Of a DNA stretch of 64,000 bases, positions 33,916 to 42,166 are shown one piece after another. The position numbers were made by a program, and so were the translations under genes. The stretch is from Pseudomonas sp. H9 (GTDB lineage: Bacteria > Pseudomonadota > Gammaproteobacteria > Pseudomonadales > Pseudomonadaceae), in assembly GCF_004353925.1 (NCBI RefSeq), contig NZ_SMOK01000039.1:124001-188000 (forward strand). The letters run 5' to 3'. The notes beneath the pieces are model-generated. The model was not told the origin of the DNA, did not search any database, and saw only the letters and a list, made by a program, of their open reading frames with translations. Positions within the stretch are counted from its first letter, which is position 1, and the number at the start of each line of letters is the position of its first letter.

Positions 33916-33922
33916 CGGTGGA

Positions 33923-35545
33923 TCAGACTTTGAACCGCGACACGCCGCCACGCAGGCCGCTGGCGACCTGGCTCAATTCGTCGATGGCAAAGCTGGCCTG
34001 GCGCAGCGATTCCACCGTTTGGCTGCTGGCATCACCCAACTGCGCCAGGGCGTGGTTGATTTGCTCGGCACCGGTGGCCTGGGCCTGCATGCCCTCGTTG
34101 ACCATCAACACCCGCGGCGCCAGAGCTTGAACCTGATGGATGATCTGGCTCAGTTGCTCACCGACCTGCTGCACCTCGAACATGCCCCGGCGCACTTCTT
34201 CGGAGAATTTGTCCATGCCCATGACCCCAGCAGACACCGCCGACTGAATTTCACGAACCATCTGCTCAATGTCATAAGTGGCCACTGCGGTCTGGTCGGC
34301 AAGGCGTCGGACTTCAGTGGCAACCACGGCGAACCCGCGGCCGTATTCACCAGCTTTCTCTGCCTCGATGGCCGCGTTGAGCGACAGCAGGTTGGTCTGG
34401 TCGGCCACCTTGACGATGGTGACCACCACCTGATTGATGTTGCCGGCCTTCTCATTGAGGATCGCCAGCTTGTTGTTGACCAGGTCGGCAGCGCCCATCA
34501 CCTGATGCATGGTTTCTTCCATGCGTGCCAGGCCCTGCTGGCCGGAGCCGGCGAGGATCGAGGCCTGATCGGCGGCGGAGGTCACTTCGGTCATGGTCCG
34601 CACCAGGTCACGCGAAGTGGCTGCGATTTCCCGCGAGGTAGCGCCGATTTCCGTGGTAGTAGCGGCGGTTTCCGTGGCGGTCGCTTGCTGCTGCTTGGAG
34701 GTGGCTGCGATCTCGGTCACCGAGGTGGTGACCTGTACCGAAGAGCGCTGGGCCTGAGACACCAGGCTGGTCAGTTCGCCCATCATGTCGTTGAAACCGG
34801 TCTCCACCGCGCCGAATTCATCTTTGCGCTCCAGGTTCATGCGCACGCTGAGGTCGCCGCCACTGAGTTTGTCCAGAGCATGCACGATACGTTGCATCGG
34901 TTCAGTAATGGCGCGCATCAGCAGCAGGCCGCAAATGGCGGCAGCGATGACGGCCAGAACCAACGAAATGATCATGCTGAATTTAGCCGTGACCACGGCT
35001 TCAGAAATCGAATCTGCTGCTGCGGTTGCCGCTTGCCGGTTACGTTCGATCACACTGTTCAAGTGATTGCGCCCAGCTGTCCAGGCCGGAGTCAGCACTT
35101 CTTTGATCAGCCGATCGGCTTCGCTGTACTGCTTTTGGCGGTAAGCATCGAGAACGGTTTCGATGGCCTTGATGTAACCTTCTTCGAAACGTTCGAACTC
35201 AACGAAACTGGCTTGATCCTGCGGGTCGCGAATAGTCCTCTGATAGCTGGCCATGTGCTGCTTCAAGCGCGCTTCGTAGCTCTTGTAAAGCTCCATGTCG
35301 GCCGAGGTGAGTTCACGGTCGTCGCTCAAACCCACCAGTTGCTGGGTCAACACGTAACTGTCGACCCAGGCACTGCGAATCATCGAACTGTAGTAGACCC
35401 CGGGAATGCTGTCGGTACGAACTTCTTCCTCACCGGCTTCGATCGTCACCAGCCTTGAATAGGCGGCCACCACCATCAACAGCATGATGGCGATAATCAC
35501 GGCGAAGCTCGCCAGAATCCGTTGGCGCAAGGTCCAGTTTTTCAC
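33923..35545 (-). CDS. wspA: WspA, membrane methyl-accepting receptor
   Basis: Surface-contact receptor of the Wsp system. The 540-residue protein has transmembrane helix 1 at about residues 9-30, a periplasmic four-helix-type sensor to about 188, helix 2 at about 190-211, a HAMP domain to about 265, and a long cytoplasmic signalling hairpin. The hairpin tip sequence includes VADQTNLLSLNAAIEAEKAGEYGRG shortened to the core NLLSLNAAIEAEKAGE. It heads the operon, with a TATACT -10 candidate about 45 bases upstream. Confidence 0.96.
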   Translation of the reverse strand: MKNWTLRQRILASFAVIIAIMLLMVVAAYSRLVTIEAGEEEVRTDSIPGVYYSSMIRSAWVDSYVLTQQLVGLSDDRELTSADMELYKSYEARLKQHMASYQRTIRDPQDQASFVEFERFEEGYIKAIETVLDAYRQKQYSEADRLIKEVLTPAWTAGRNHLNSVIERNRQAATAAADSISEAVVTAKFSMIISLVLAVIAAAICGLLLMRAITEPMQRIVHALDKLSGGDLSVRMNLERKDEFGAVETGFNDMMGELTSLVSQAQRSSVQVTTSVTEIAATSKQQQATATETAATTTEIGATSREIAATSRDLVRTMTEVTSAADQASILAGSGQQGLARMEETMHQVMGAADLVNNKLAILNEKAGNINQVVVTIVKVADQTNLLSLNAAIEAEKAGEYGRGFAVVATEVRRLADQTAVATYDIEQMVREIQSAVSAGVMGMDKFSEEVRRGMFEVQQVGEQLSQIIHQVQALAPRVLMVNEGMQAQATGAEQINHALAQLGDASSQTVESLRQASFAIDELSQVASGLRGGVSRFKV

Positions 35546-35587
35546 AGTCAGCCCTCAAGTGTTCTACGCGCGCAGAAAAATGCGCAG

Positions 35588-35593
35588 AGTATA
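35588..35593 (-). promoter_or_regulatory. Candidate -10 box of the wsp operon
   Basis: TATACT on the minus strand (one mismatch to TATAAT), 43-48 bases before the wspA start. No good -35 is seen at the right distance, so an activator or extended -10 might be used. Confidence 0.4.
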
Positions 35594-35638
35594 GCCTAGG
35601 GACTGTGGGGTTTTGCGGCTGACTTGCAGGCTCGATCA

Positions 35639-35669
35639 GGCCAAATGGCCAGCACTCTGGCCACTGGCC
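35639..35669 (-). terminator. GGCC-rich hairpin between the DUF533 gene and wspA
   Basis: Reading the minus strand, GGCCA-G-TGGCCAG, a 4-base loop, then CTGGCCA-TT-TGGCC, an almost perfect 12-bp stem starting 6 bases after the DUF533 stop. No T-run follows, so it is a strong hairpin that may separate the DUF533 transcript from wsp. Confidence 0.5.
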
Positions 35670-35674
35670 CGCAA

Positions 35675-36403
35675 TCATTGGCCGATGGCTTGTTTTACCT
35701 GATTTTCCAGTTCGACTTTCAACGCTGGGTCGAGCTTGAGCTGACGCGCCAGTTCATCCAGGTAGGCGCGCTCCATGAAATGCTCTTCGTCTACGATCAT
35801 GACACTGGCGATGTACATTTCAGCCGCCATTTCCGGGGTTCTTGCGGCGCGCGCGACGTCGGCGGGATCCAGCGGCTTGTTAAGTTCAGCGTGCAGCCAG
35901 TGCTGCAGTTCCTGGTCGTTGGACAGCTTGACGAATTCACCTTCGATCAGCGCTCGCTCGCGCTCATCGACATGGCCATCGGACTTGGCAGCCGCCACCA
36001 GCGCTTTGAGGATCGCCTGGCTATGCTGCTCGACCTGCGCAGGTGGCAGGCGATCGAGGGTCTGCGGTTCGCCTTGCACTGCTGCGCCCTGCTTGGCCTG
36101 CCAATTGCCGTAAGCCTTATATGCCAGCACGCCAAGTGCCGCCAGGCCACCGTAGGTCAGGGCTTTGCCACCGTATTTACGGGCCTTCTTGCTGCCCATC
36201 AGCAGCCCCATCGCCCCGGCCGCCAACGCCCCGCCCCCGGCACCCGACAGCAGACTGCCCAGCCCACCGCCACTTTTGCCACCCAGCAGGTCACCCAGCC
36301 CGCCGCTGCCACCCGACTTGCCGGAAGACGTTTTAGCAGACTGGTTTTGCAGCAGCTCCTGACCGGATTTGAGCAGTTGATCAAGCAAGCCACGGGTGTT
36401 CAT
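35675..36403 (-). CDS. DUF533 / TerB-like inner-membrane protein
   Basis: A 242-residue protein of the DUF533 type. The first 70 residues are Gly/Ser-rich (repeats such as GGKSGGGLGSLLSG). A hydrophobic segment follows (about 65-100), then a helical TerB-like domain with acidic pairs (AAKSDGHVDERERALIEGE). Function is unknown, and no link to the Wsp genes is established. Start at ATG 36403, preceded by AGGAGGT 5 bases upstream; the frame extends 16 codons further without such a site. The 218 bases upstream hold its promoter and that of the divergent ydcS-like gene. Confidence 0.88.
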   Translation of the reverse strand: MNTRGLLDQLLKSGQELLQNQSAKTSSGKSGGSGGLGDLLGGKSGGGLGSLLSGAGGGALAAGAMGLLMGSKKARKYGGKALTYGGLAALGVLAYKAYGNWQAKQGAAVQGEPQTLDRLPPAQVEQHSQAILKALVAAAKSDGHVDERERALIEGEFVKLSNDQELQHWLHAELNKPLDPADVARAARTPEMAAEMYIASVMIVDEEHFMERAYLDELARQLKLDPALKVELENQVKQAIGQ

Positions 36404-36621
36404 CGGGCACCTCCTAGGACAGGGAAATAAACCGCAAGAGTACTGCCGCAAGCTGAAGCTAAGCTGAATGCATTTGCTTCCAGATGTTGCTCGATACGTA
36501 CGAAAAACGACATGGCTAGGTCAGCAACTGGAATAGATCCGAAGATCAGCACTACGCTTAAAGCGATATGCCACCGCTTTCATGACTGCCCCCGATGATA
36601 ATTTGAACAAGAGGGAACACC

Positions 36622-37773
36622 ATGCTCGTGAACAAAACCGCCTTGCTCAGCACCCTGAGTACCGTCTTGCTGGCCAGCGCCAGCCTGCAGGCCGCTGAGC
36701 CGTTGAAGGCTGTAGGAGAGGGAGAAGGCCAACTGGACATCGTTGCCTGGCCTGGCTACATCGAACGCGGGGAAAGCGACAAGGCATACGATTGGGTCAG
36801 CGGCTTCGAGAAGGAAACCGGCTGCAAAGTCAGCGTCAAAACGGCAGCCACCTCCGACGAGATGGTCAGCCTGATGACCAAAGGCGGTTACGACCTGGTC
36901 ACCGCTTCGGGCGACGCCTCGCTGCGCCTGATCGTTGGCAAACGCATTCAACCGATCAACACCGCGCTGATCCCGAACTGGAAGAACCTCGACCCGCGCC
37001 TGAAAGACGGCGCCTGGTATGTCGTGGACAATCAGGTGTACGGCACGCCTTACCAATGGGGCCCCAATGTCTTGCTGTACAACACCAACGTGTTCAAAGA
37101 GCCGCCCACCAGCTGGAGCGTGGTGTTCGAACCGCAAGACCTGCCCGACGGCAAGCCGAACAAAGGCCGGGTTCAAGCTTATGACGGGCCAATCTACATC
37201 GCCGACGCCGCGCTGTACCTGAAATCGGCCAAACCTGAGCTGGGTATTCAGAACCCCTACGAGCTCAATGAGACCCAATACAAAGCCGTGCTTGAACTGC
37301 TGCGCCAGCAACAGCCACTGATCCACCGTTACTGGCATGACGCCACGGTGCAGATGAGCGATGTGAAAAACGAAGGCGTGGTCGCCTCCAGCTCCTGGGG
37401 CTATATGGTCAATACCCTCAAAGCCGACAAACAGCCGGTGTCATCGGTCATTCCAAAAGAAGGTGCTACGGGCTGGGCTGACACCACCATGCTGCATGCC
37501 GAGGCCAAGCACCCTAACTGCGCCTACAAATGGATGGACTGGTCGTTGCAACCCAAGGTCCAGGGTGATGTAGCGGCCTGGTTCGGCTCACTGCCTGCGG
37601 TCCCGGCGGCATGCACCGGCAGCGAGTTGCTCGGTGCCGAGGGCTGCAAGACCAATGGTTTCGACAACTTCGACAAGATTGCCTTCTGGAAAACCCCGCA
37701 GGCCGAGGGTGGCAAGTTCGTGCCCTATAGCCGTTGGACCCAGGATTACATTGCGATCATGGGGGGACGTTAA
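36622..37773 (+). CDS. ydcS: ABC transporter substrate-binding protein, YdcS-like
   Basis: Periplasmic solute-binding protein of the spermidine/putrescine (PotD/PotF) family. The 383-residue protein has a signal peptide ending ...LQAA (about residue 25), then the family opening LDIVAWPGYIERG and the hinge regions around YGTPYQWGPNVLLYN. GAGGGAA lies 5-10 bases before the ATG. Followed by an ATPase, two permeases and an aminobutyraldehyde dehydrogenase, the E. coli ydcSTUVW order. The ligand is probably a polyamine, judged by context. Confidence 0.88.
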   Translation: MLVNKTALLSTLSTVLLASASLQAAEPLKAVGEGEGQLDIVAWPGYIERGESDKAYDWVSGFEKETGCKVSVKTAATSDEMVSLMTKGGYDLVTASGDASLRLIVGKRIQPINTALIPNWKNLDPRLKDGAWYVVDNQVYGTPYQWGPNVLLYNTNVFKEPPTSWSVVFEPQDLPDGKPNKGRVQAYDGPIYIADAALYLKSAKPELGIQNPYELNETQYKAVLELLRQQQPLIHRYWHDATVQMSDVKNEGVVASSSWGYMVNTLKADKQPVSSVIPKEGATGWADTTMLHAEAKHPNCAYKWMDWSLQPKVQGDVAAWFGSLPAVPAACTGSELLGAEGCKTNGFDNFDKIAFWKTPQAEGGKFVPYSRWTQDYIAIMGGR

Positions 37774-37781
37774 GGGCCCTT

Positions 37782-37829
37782 TCGCGGGGCAAGCCCGCTC
37801 CCACTGTAGGAGCGGGCTTGCCCCGCGAT
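37782..37829. repeat. REP palindrome pair 5, inside the polyamine operon
   Basis: Two facing REP copies with only about 4 bases between them, in the 83-base gap between the substrate-binding protein and ATPase genes. This is the only compact REP hairpin located between two genes of one operon here. Confidence 0.93.
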
Positions 37830-37856
37830 GCATTTCACCATCGGGAGCATTGCACC

Positions 37857-38897
37857 ATGACCCTTGCCGTCCAGTTCACCGAAGTGTCTCGCAGCTTTGG
37901 TGAGGTCAAGGCCGTTGACCGGGTGTCGATCGACATCCGTGACGGCGAATTTTTCTCCATGCTCGGCCCATCCGGCTCAGGCAAGACCACCTGCCTGCGC
38001 TTGATTGCCGGGTTTGAACAACCCAGCGCTGGCTCCATTCGCATCCACGGCGCGGAAGCTGCCGGGCTGCCGCCGTACCAACGTGACGTAAATACGGTGT
38101 TCCAGGATTACGCCCTGTTTCCGCACATGAACGTGCGCGACAACGTTGCCTATGGCCTGAAGGTCAAGGGAGTAGGCAAACAGGAGCGCCTGGCCCGCGC
38201 CGAGGAAGCCTTGGCGATGGTGGCCCTGGAAGGCTATGGGCAGCGCAAACCGGTGCAGTTGTCGGGTGGCCAACGCCAACGCGTGGCCCTGGCCCGCGCT
38301 TTGGTCAACCGCCCGCGGGTGTTGCTGCTCGACGAGCCATTGGGCGCACTCGACCTGAAGCTGCGAGAACAAATGCAAAGCGAACTGAAGAAGTTGCAAC
38401 GCCAATTGGGCATCACCTTCATCTTCGTTACCCATGATCAGACCGAAGCACTGTCGATGTCTGACCGCGTCGCCGTGTTCAACCGCGGTCGCATCGAGCA
38501 GGTCGATACGCCGCGCAATCTGTACATGAAACCGGCAACCACCTTTGTCGCCGAATTCGTCGGCACCTCCAACGTCCTGCGCGGTGAACTGGCGGCCCAG
38601 CTGAACGGCAGCCAGCAACCTTTCTCGATCCGCCCGGAACACATCCTGCTTGGCGAGCACGATGCGGCCAGCGGCGACGTACAGGTCAGCGGCCTGCTGC
38701 ACGACATCCAGTACCAGGGCAGCGCAACCCGCTACGAACTGAAACTGGATAACGGCCAACTGCTCAGCGTCAGCCAGGCCAATAATCAGTGGCAGGCCCA
38801 GGCTACGCCCTGGCAAACCGGGCAACGTTTGCAGGCACGCTGGGCACGCGAAGCCATGACACCGCTACAGGAAACCGTCATGGCTGAGGGGCTGTAA
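37857..38897 (+). CDS. ydcT: ABC transporter ATPase, YdcT/PotA-like
   Basis: Powers the importer. The 346-residue protein shows Walker A GPSGSGKTT, Q-loop VFQDYALFPHM, the ABC signature LSGGQRQRVALARAL, Walker B VLLLDEPLGALD and the switch histidine in FVTHDQTEA. A C-terminal TOBE domain follows from about residue 270. ATG 37857 (MTLAVQFTEV) is used; the frame is open upstream through the REP, which is not coding. The permease gene starts one base after the stop. Confidence 0.93.
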   Translation: MTLAVQFTEVSRSFGEVKAVDRVSIDIRDGEFFSMLGPSGSGKTTCLRLIAGFEQPSAGSIRIHGAEAAGLPPYQRDVNTVFQDYALFPHMNVRDNVAYGLKVKGVGKQERLARAEEALAMVALEGYGQRKPVQLSGGQRQRVALARALVNRPRVLLLDEPLGALDLKLREQMQSELKKLQRQLGITFIFVTHDQTEALSMSDRVAVFNRGRIEQVDTPRNLYMKPATTFVAEFVGTSNVLRGELAAQLNGSQQPFSIRPEHILLGEHDAASGDVQVSGLLHDIQYQGSATRYELKLDNGQLLSVSQANNQWQAQATPWQTGQRLQARWAREAMTPLQETVMAEGL

Positions 38898-38898
38898 C

Positions 38899-39813
38899 AT
38901 GAGCCTCGCACTGCGACACTTCTCCAACGTACTGTACCGCCGGCCCAATCTGTACCTGGCGCTACTGTTGATTCCACCGTTGATCTGGTTCGGGGCGATT
39001 TACCTGGGCTCGTTGCTGAGCCTGCTGTGGCAGGGTTTCTACACCTTTGACGACTTCACCATGGCGGTCACTCCGACGCTGACCCTGGCCAACTTCGCCG
39101 CCCTGTTCAACCCAGCGAACTTCGACATCATTCTGCGCACCCTGAGCATGGCCATCGCCGTGTCAATCGCCAGCGCCATGCTGGCCTTCCCGATTGCCTA
39201 CTACATGGCCCGCTACACCACCGGCAACACCAAGGCCTTCTTCTACATCGCGGTAATGATGCCGATGTGGGCCAGCTACATCGTCAAAGCTTATGCCTGG
39301 ACCTTGCTACTGGCCAAAGGCGGCGTGGCGCAGTGGTTTGTCCAGCAATTCCATCTGGAGCCTGTGCTGCAGTTCATTCTGGGGATTCCGGGCGTCGGCG
39401 GCAGCACCCTTTCGACCTCGCATCTGGGGCGTTTCATGGTGTTTGTCTACATCTGGCTGCCATTTATGATCCTGCCGATCCAGGCTTCGCTGGAGCGCCT
39501 GCCGCCCTCATTGCTGCAGGCCTCGGCAGACCTCGGCGCCACGCCCCGGCAAACCTTCATACAGGTCATTTTGCCGCTGTCGGTGCCGGGCATTGCTGCG
39601 GGTTCGATCTTCACCTTCTCGCTGACCCTGGGCGATTTCATCGTGCCGCAACTGGTTGGCCCACCCGGCTACTTCATTGGCAGCATGGTCTACGCCCAGC
39701 AAGGCGCCATCGGCAACATGCCGATGGCCGCCGCCTTTACCCTGGTGCCGATCGTGCTGATCGCCATTTACCTGTCCATCGTCAAACGCCTGGGGGCTTT
39801 CGATGCACTCTGA
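38899..39813 (+). CDS. ydcU: ABC transporter permease, YdcU/PotB-like
   Basis: First inner-membrane permease subunit, 304 residues, about six transmembrane helices (first at about residues 20-45). The EAA loop that contacts the ATPase is visible as ASADLGATPRQTFIQVILPLSVPG. Trimmed to its core, the contact motif is ADLGA...G....P. It overlaps the next permease gene by 11 bases. Confidence 0.92.
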   Translation: MSLALRHFSNVLYRRPNLYLALLLIPPLIWFGAIYLGSLLSLLWQGFYTFDDFTMAVTPTLTLANFAALFNPANFDIILRTLSMAIAVSIASAMLAFPIAYYMARYTTGNTKAFFYIAVMMPMWASYIVKAYAWTLLLAKGGVAQWFVQQFHLEPVLQFILGIPGVGGSTLSTSHLGRFMVFVYIWLPFMILPIQASLERLPPSLLQASADLGATPRQTFIQVILPLSVPGIAAGSIFTFSLTLGDFIVPQLVGPPGYFIGSMVYAQQGAIGNMPMAAAFTLVPIVLIAIYLSIVKRLGAFDAL

Positions 39814-40609
39814 GCAAGCATCCTGGGGCCTGCGCCTGGCGGCCTGGGGCGGATTGGTGTTCCTGCACTTCCCGATCCTGATCATCTTTCTGTATGCCTT
39901 CAACACCCAGGACGCGGCGTTCAGCTTCCCACCCCAGGGATTTACCCTGAAGTGGTTCAGCGTGGCCTTCTCCCGGCCTGATGTACTGGAAGCCATCAAG
40001 CTGTCGCTGCAAGTAGCCTGCCTTGCAACCTTGATCGCCCTGGTGCTGGGCACTCTGGCGTCGGCAGCGCTGTATCGGCGCAGTTTTTTTGGCAAAGAAA
40101 GCATTTCGCTGATGCTGATCCTGCCGATTGCCCTACCAGGGATCATCACCGGTATCGCCCTGCTGTCAGCGTTCAAAACCCTGGGCATCGAACCGGGCAT
40201 TTTCACCATTGTGGTGGGCCACGCGACGTTCTGCGTGGTGATCGTCTACAACAACGTCATCGCCCGACTGCGCCGCACATCTCACAGCCTGATCGAAGCG
40301 TCGATGGACCTCGGCGCTGATGGCTGGCAAACCTTTCGCTACATCATTCTGCCCAACCTCGGTTCGGCACTGCTGGCTGGCGGCATGCTGGCCTTTGCCT
40401 TGTCGTTCGATGAAATTATCGTCACCACCTTTACCGCCGGCCACGAACGCACCCTGCCGATCTGGTTGCTCAACCAACTCAGCCGGCCGCGGGATGTGCC
40501 GGTGACCAATGTGGTCGCCATGTTGGTGATGCTGGTGACCATGCTGCCGATTCTCGGCGCTTATTACCTGACCCGCGGCGGCGAGAGCGTTGCCGGCAGC
40601 GGCAAATAA
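39803..40609 (+). CDS. ydcV: ABC transporter permease, YdcV/PotC-like
   Basis: Second permease subunit, 268 residues, six predicted transmembrane helices. The EAA loop is visible as EASMDLGADGWQTFRYI followed by LPNLG. Start ATG 39803 lies within the end of the first permease gene, the usual coupled arrangement. The dehydrogenase gene follows after 15 bases with its own strong ribosome site. Confidence 0.92.
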   Translation: MHSEQASWGLRLAAWGGLVFLHFPILIIFLYAFNTQDAAFSFPPQGFTLKWFSVAFSRPDVLEAIKLSLQVACLATLIALVLGTLASAALYRRSFFGKESISLMLILPIALPGIITGIALLSAFKTLGIEPGIFTIVVGHATFCVVIVYNNVIARLRRTSHSLIEASMDLGADGWQTFRYIILPNLGSALLAGGMLAFALSFDEIIVTTFTAGHERTLPIWLLNQLSRPRDVPVTNVVAMLVMLVTMLPILGAYYLTRGGESVAGSGK

Positions 40610-40624
40610 CATTAGGAGGAATTA

Positions 40625-42052
40625 ATGATGCAAACCCGACTGCTGATTAATGGCCAACTGGTTGCAGGCGAAGGCGACGCGTTGGCGGTACTGAACCCGG
40701 CGCTGGGCAATGTGCTGGTGGAAGTCAAGGAAGCCAGTGAGTCGCAGGTCGATGCTGCAGTGCGCGCCGCTGACCAGGCTTTCGACAGCTGGTCGCAGAC
40801 CACCCCCAAAGACCGCTCACTGTTGCTGCTGAAACTGGCAGACAGCATCGAAGCCCACGGCGAGGAATTGGCCCGGTTGGAGTCAGACAACTGCGGCAAA
40901 CCCTTTGCCGCTGCGCTTAACGACGAAATCCCGGCGATTGCCGATGTGTTCCGCTTTTTCGCTGGAGCCACCCGCTGCTTGGGGTCCTCGGCCGCGGGCG
41001 AGTACTTGCACGGGCACACCTCAATGATTCGCCGCGACCCCTTGGGCGTGGTCGCCTCGATTGCACCGTGGAACTACCCGCTGATGATGGTTGCCTGGAA
41101 AATCGCCCCGGCCCTGGCGGCCGGCAACACCGTGGTGCTCAAACCGTCAGAACAAACACCGCTGACCGCGTTACGCCTGGCGCAGCTGGCCGCGGACATC
41201 TTTCCTGCTGGCGTACTCAACATTCTCTTCGGTCGTGGCCCGAGTGTCGGCACCCCGTTGGTCACACACCCGAAAGTACGCATGGTGTCGTTGACCGGCT
41301 CGATTCCCACTGGCGCCAACATCATTGCCAGCACCGCCGACAGTGTAAAACGCATGCACATGGAGCTCGGTGGCAAGGCACCAGTGATTATCTTCGACGA
41401 CGCCGACATTGATGCCGCAGTCGAAGGGATCCGCACCTTCGGCTTCTACAATGCCGGGCAAGACTGCACCGCCGCATGCCGCATTTATGCCCAGAGCGGC
41501 ATCTACGATCAGTTCGTGGAAAAACTCGGCAAAGCCGTGGCCAGTATCCGGCACGGGCTGCAGAACGATCCGAACACCGAACTCGGGCCGCTGATCACCG
41601 CCCAGCACCGTGACCGCGTGGCTGCCATGGTCGAGCGCGCGATTGCCCAGCCGCATATCCGCTTGATCACCGGCGGCAAGGCGGTACCTGGTGACGGTTT
41701 CTTCTTCGAGCCAACCGTACTGGCTGACGCCCAACAGGACGACGAAATCGTCCGCCGTGAAGTGTTCGGCCCGGTGGTTTCGGTCACCCGTTTTGACGAT
41801 GAAGAGCAAGCGCTGAGCTGGGCCAATGATTCCGATTATGGCCTTGCCTCTTCACTCTGGACCCGTGATGTCGGGCGCGCTCACCGGCTTTCTGCACGCC
41901 TGCAGTACGGCTGTACCTGGGTGAACACGCATTTTATGCTGGTCAGCGAAATGCCCCACGGCGGTCAGAAGCTGTCTGGCTATGGCAAGGATATGTCGAT
42001 GTACGGGCTGGAGGACTACACCTGCGTCCGGCATGTGATGTTCAAACATTAA
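40625..42052 (+). CDS. patD: Gamma-aminobutyraldehyde dehydrogenase
   Basis: NAD-dependent aldehyde dehydrogenase (YdcW/PatD type) that oxidises 4-aminobutanal, made from putrescine, to GABA. The 475-residue protein has the general-base Glu in MELGGKAP, the catalytic Cys in NAGQDCTAAC, and the NAD-binding SLTGSIPTG. Two adjacent ATGs occur (40625, 40628) after AGGAGGA at 40614-40620. Location as fifth gene behind a PotDABC-like importer supports the aldehyde assignment over other family members such as betaine aldehyde dehydrogenase. Confidence 0.9.
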   Translation: MMQTRLLINGQLVAGEGDALAVLNPALGNVLVEVKEASESQVDAAVRAADQAFDSWSQTTPKDRSLLLLKLADSIEAHGEELARLESDNCGKPFAAALNDEIPAIADVFRFFAGATRCLGSSAAGEYLHGHTSMIRRDPLGVVASIAPWNYPLMMVAWKIAPALAAGNTVVLKPSEQTPLTALRLAQLAADIFPAGVLNILFGRGPSVGTPLVTHPKVRMVSLTGSIPTGANIIASTADSVKRMHMELGGKAPVIIFDDADIDAAVEGIRTFGFYNAGQDCTAACRIYAQSGIYDQFVEKLGKAVASIRHGLQNDPNTELGPLITAQHRDRVAAMVERAIAQPHIRLITGGKAVPGDGFFFEPTVLADAQQDDEIVRREVFGPVVSVTRFDDEEQALSWANDSDYGLASSLWTRDVGRAHRLSARLQYGCTWVNTHFMLVSEMPHGGQKLSGYGKDMSMYGLEDYTCVRHVMFKH

Positions 42053-42077
42053 CGACGCAGACGCGGCCTGATGGGTG

Positions 42078-42147
42078 GTAGGAGCGGGTTTGCCCCGCGA
42101 TGCGATATGCCTGACGGATCGCAATCGCGGGGCAAGCCCGCTCCCAC
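42078..42147. repeat. REP palindrome pair 6
   Basis: GTAGGAGCGGGTTTGCCCCGCGA (one base off the usual core) faces a standard copy. It lies between the convergent patD and Old Yellow Enzyme genes. Confidence 0.92.
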
Positions 42148-42166
42148 AGCAAGCCTGCTTCTAAAG

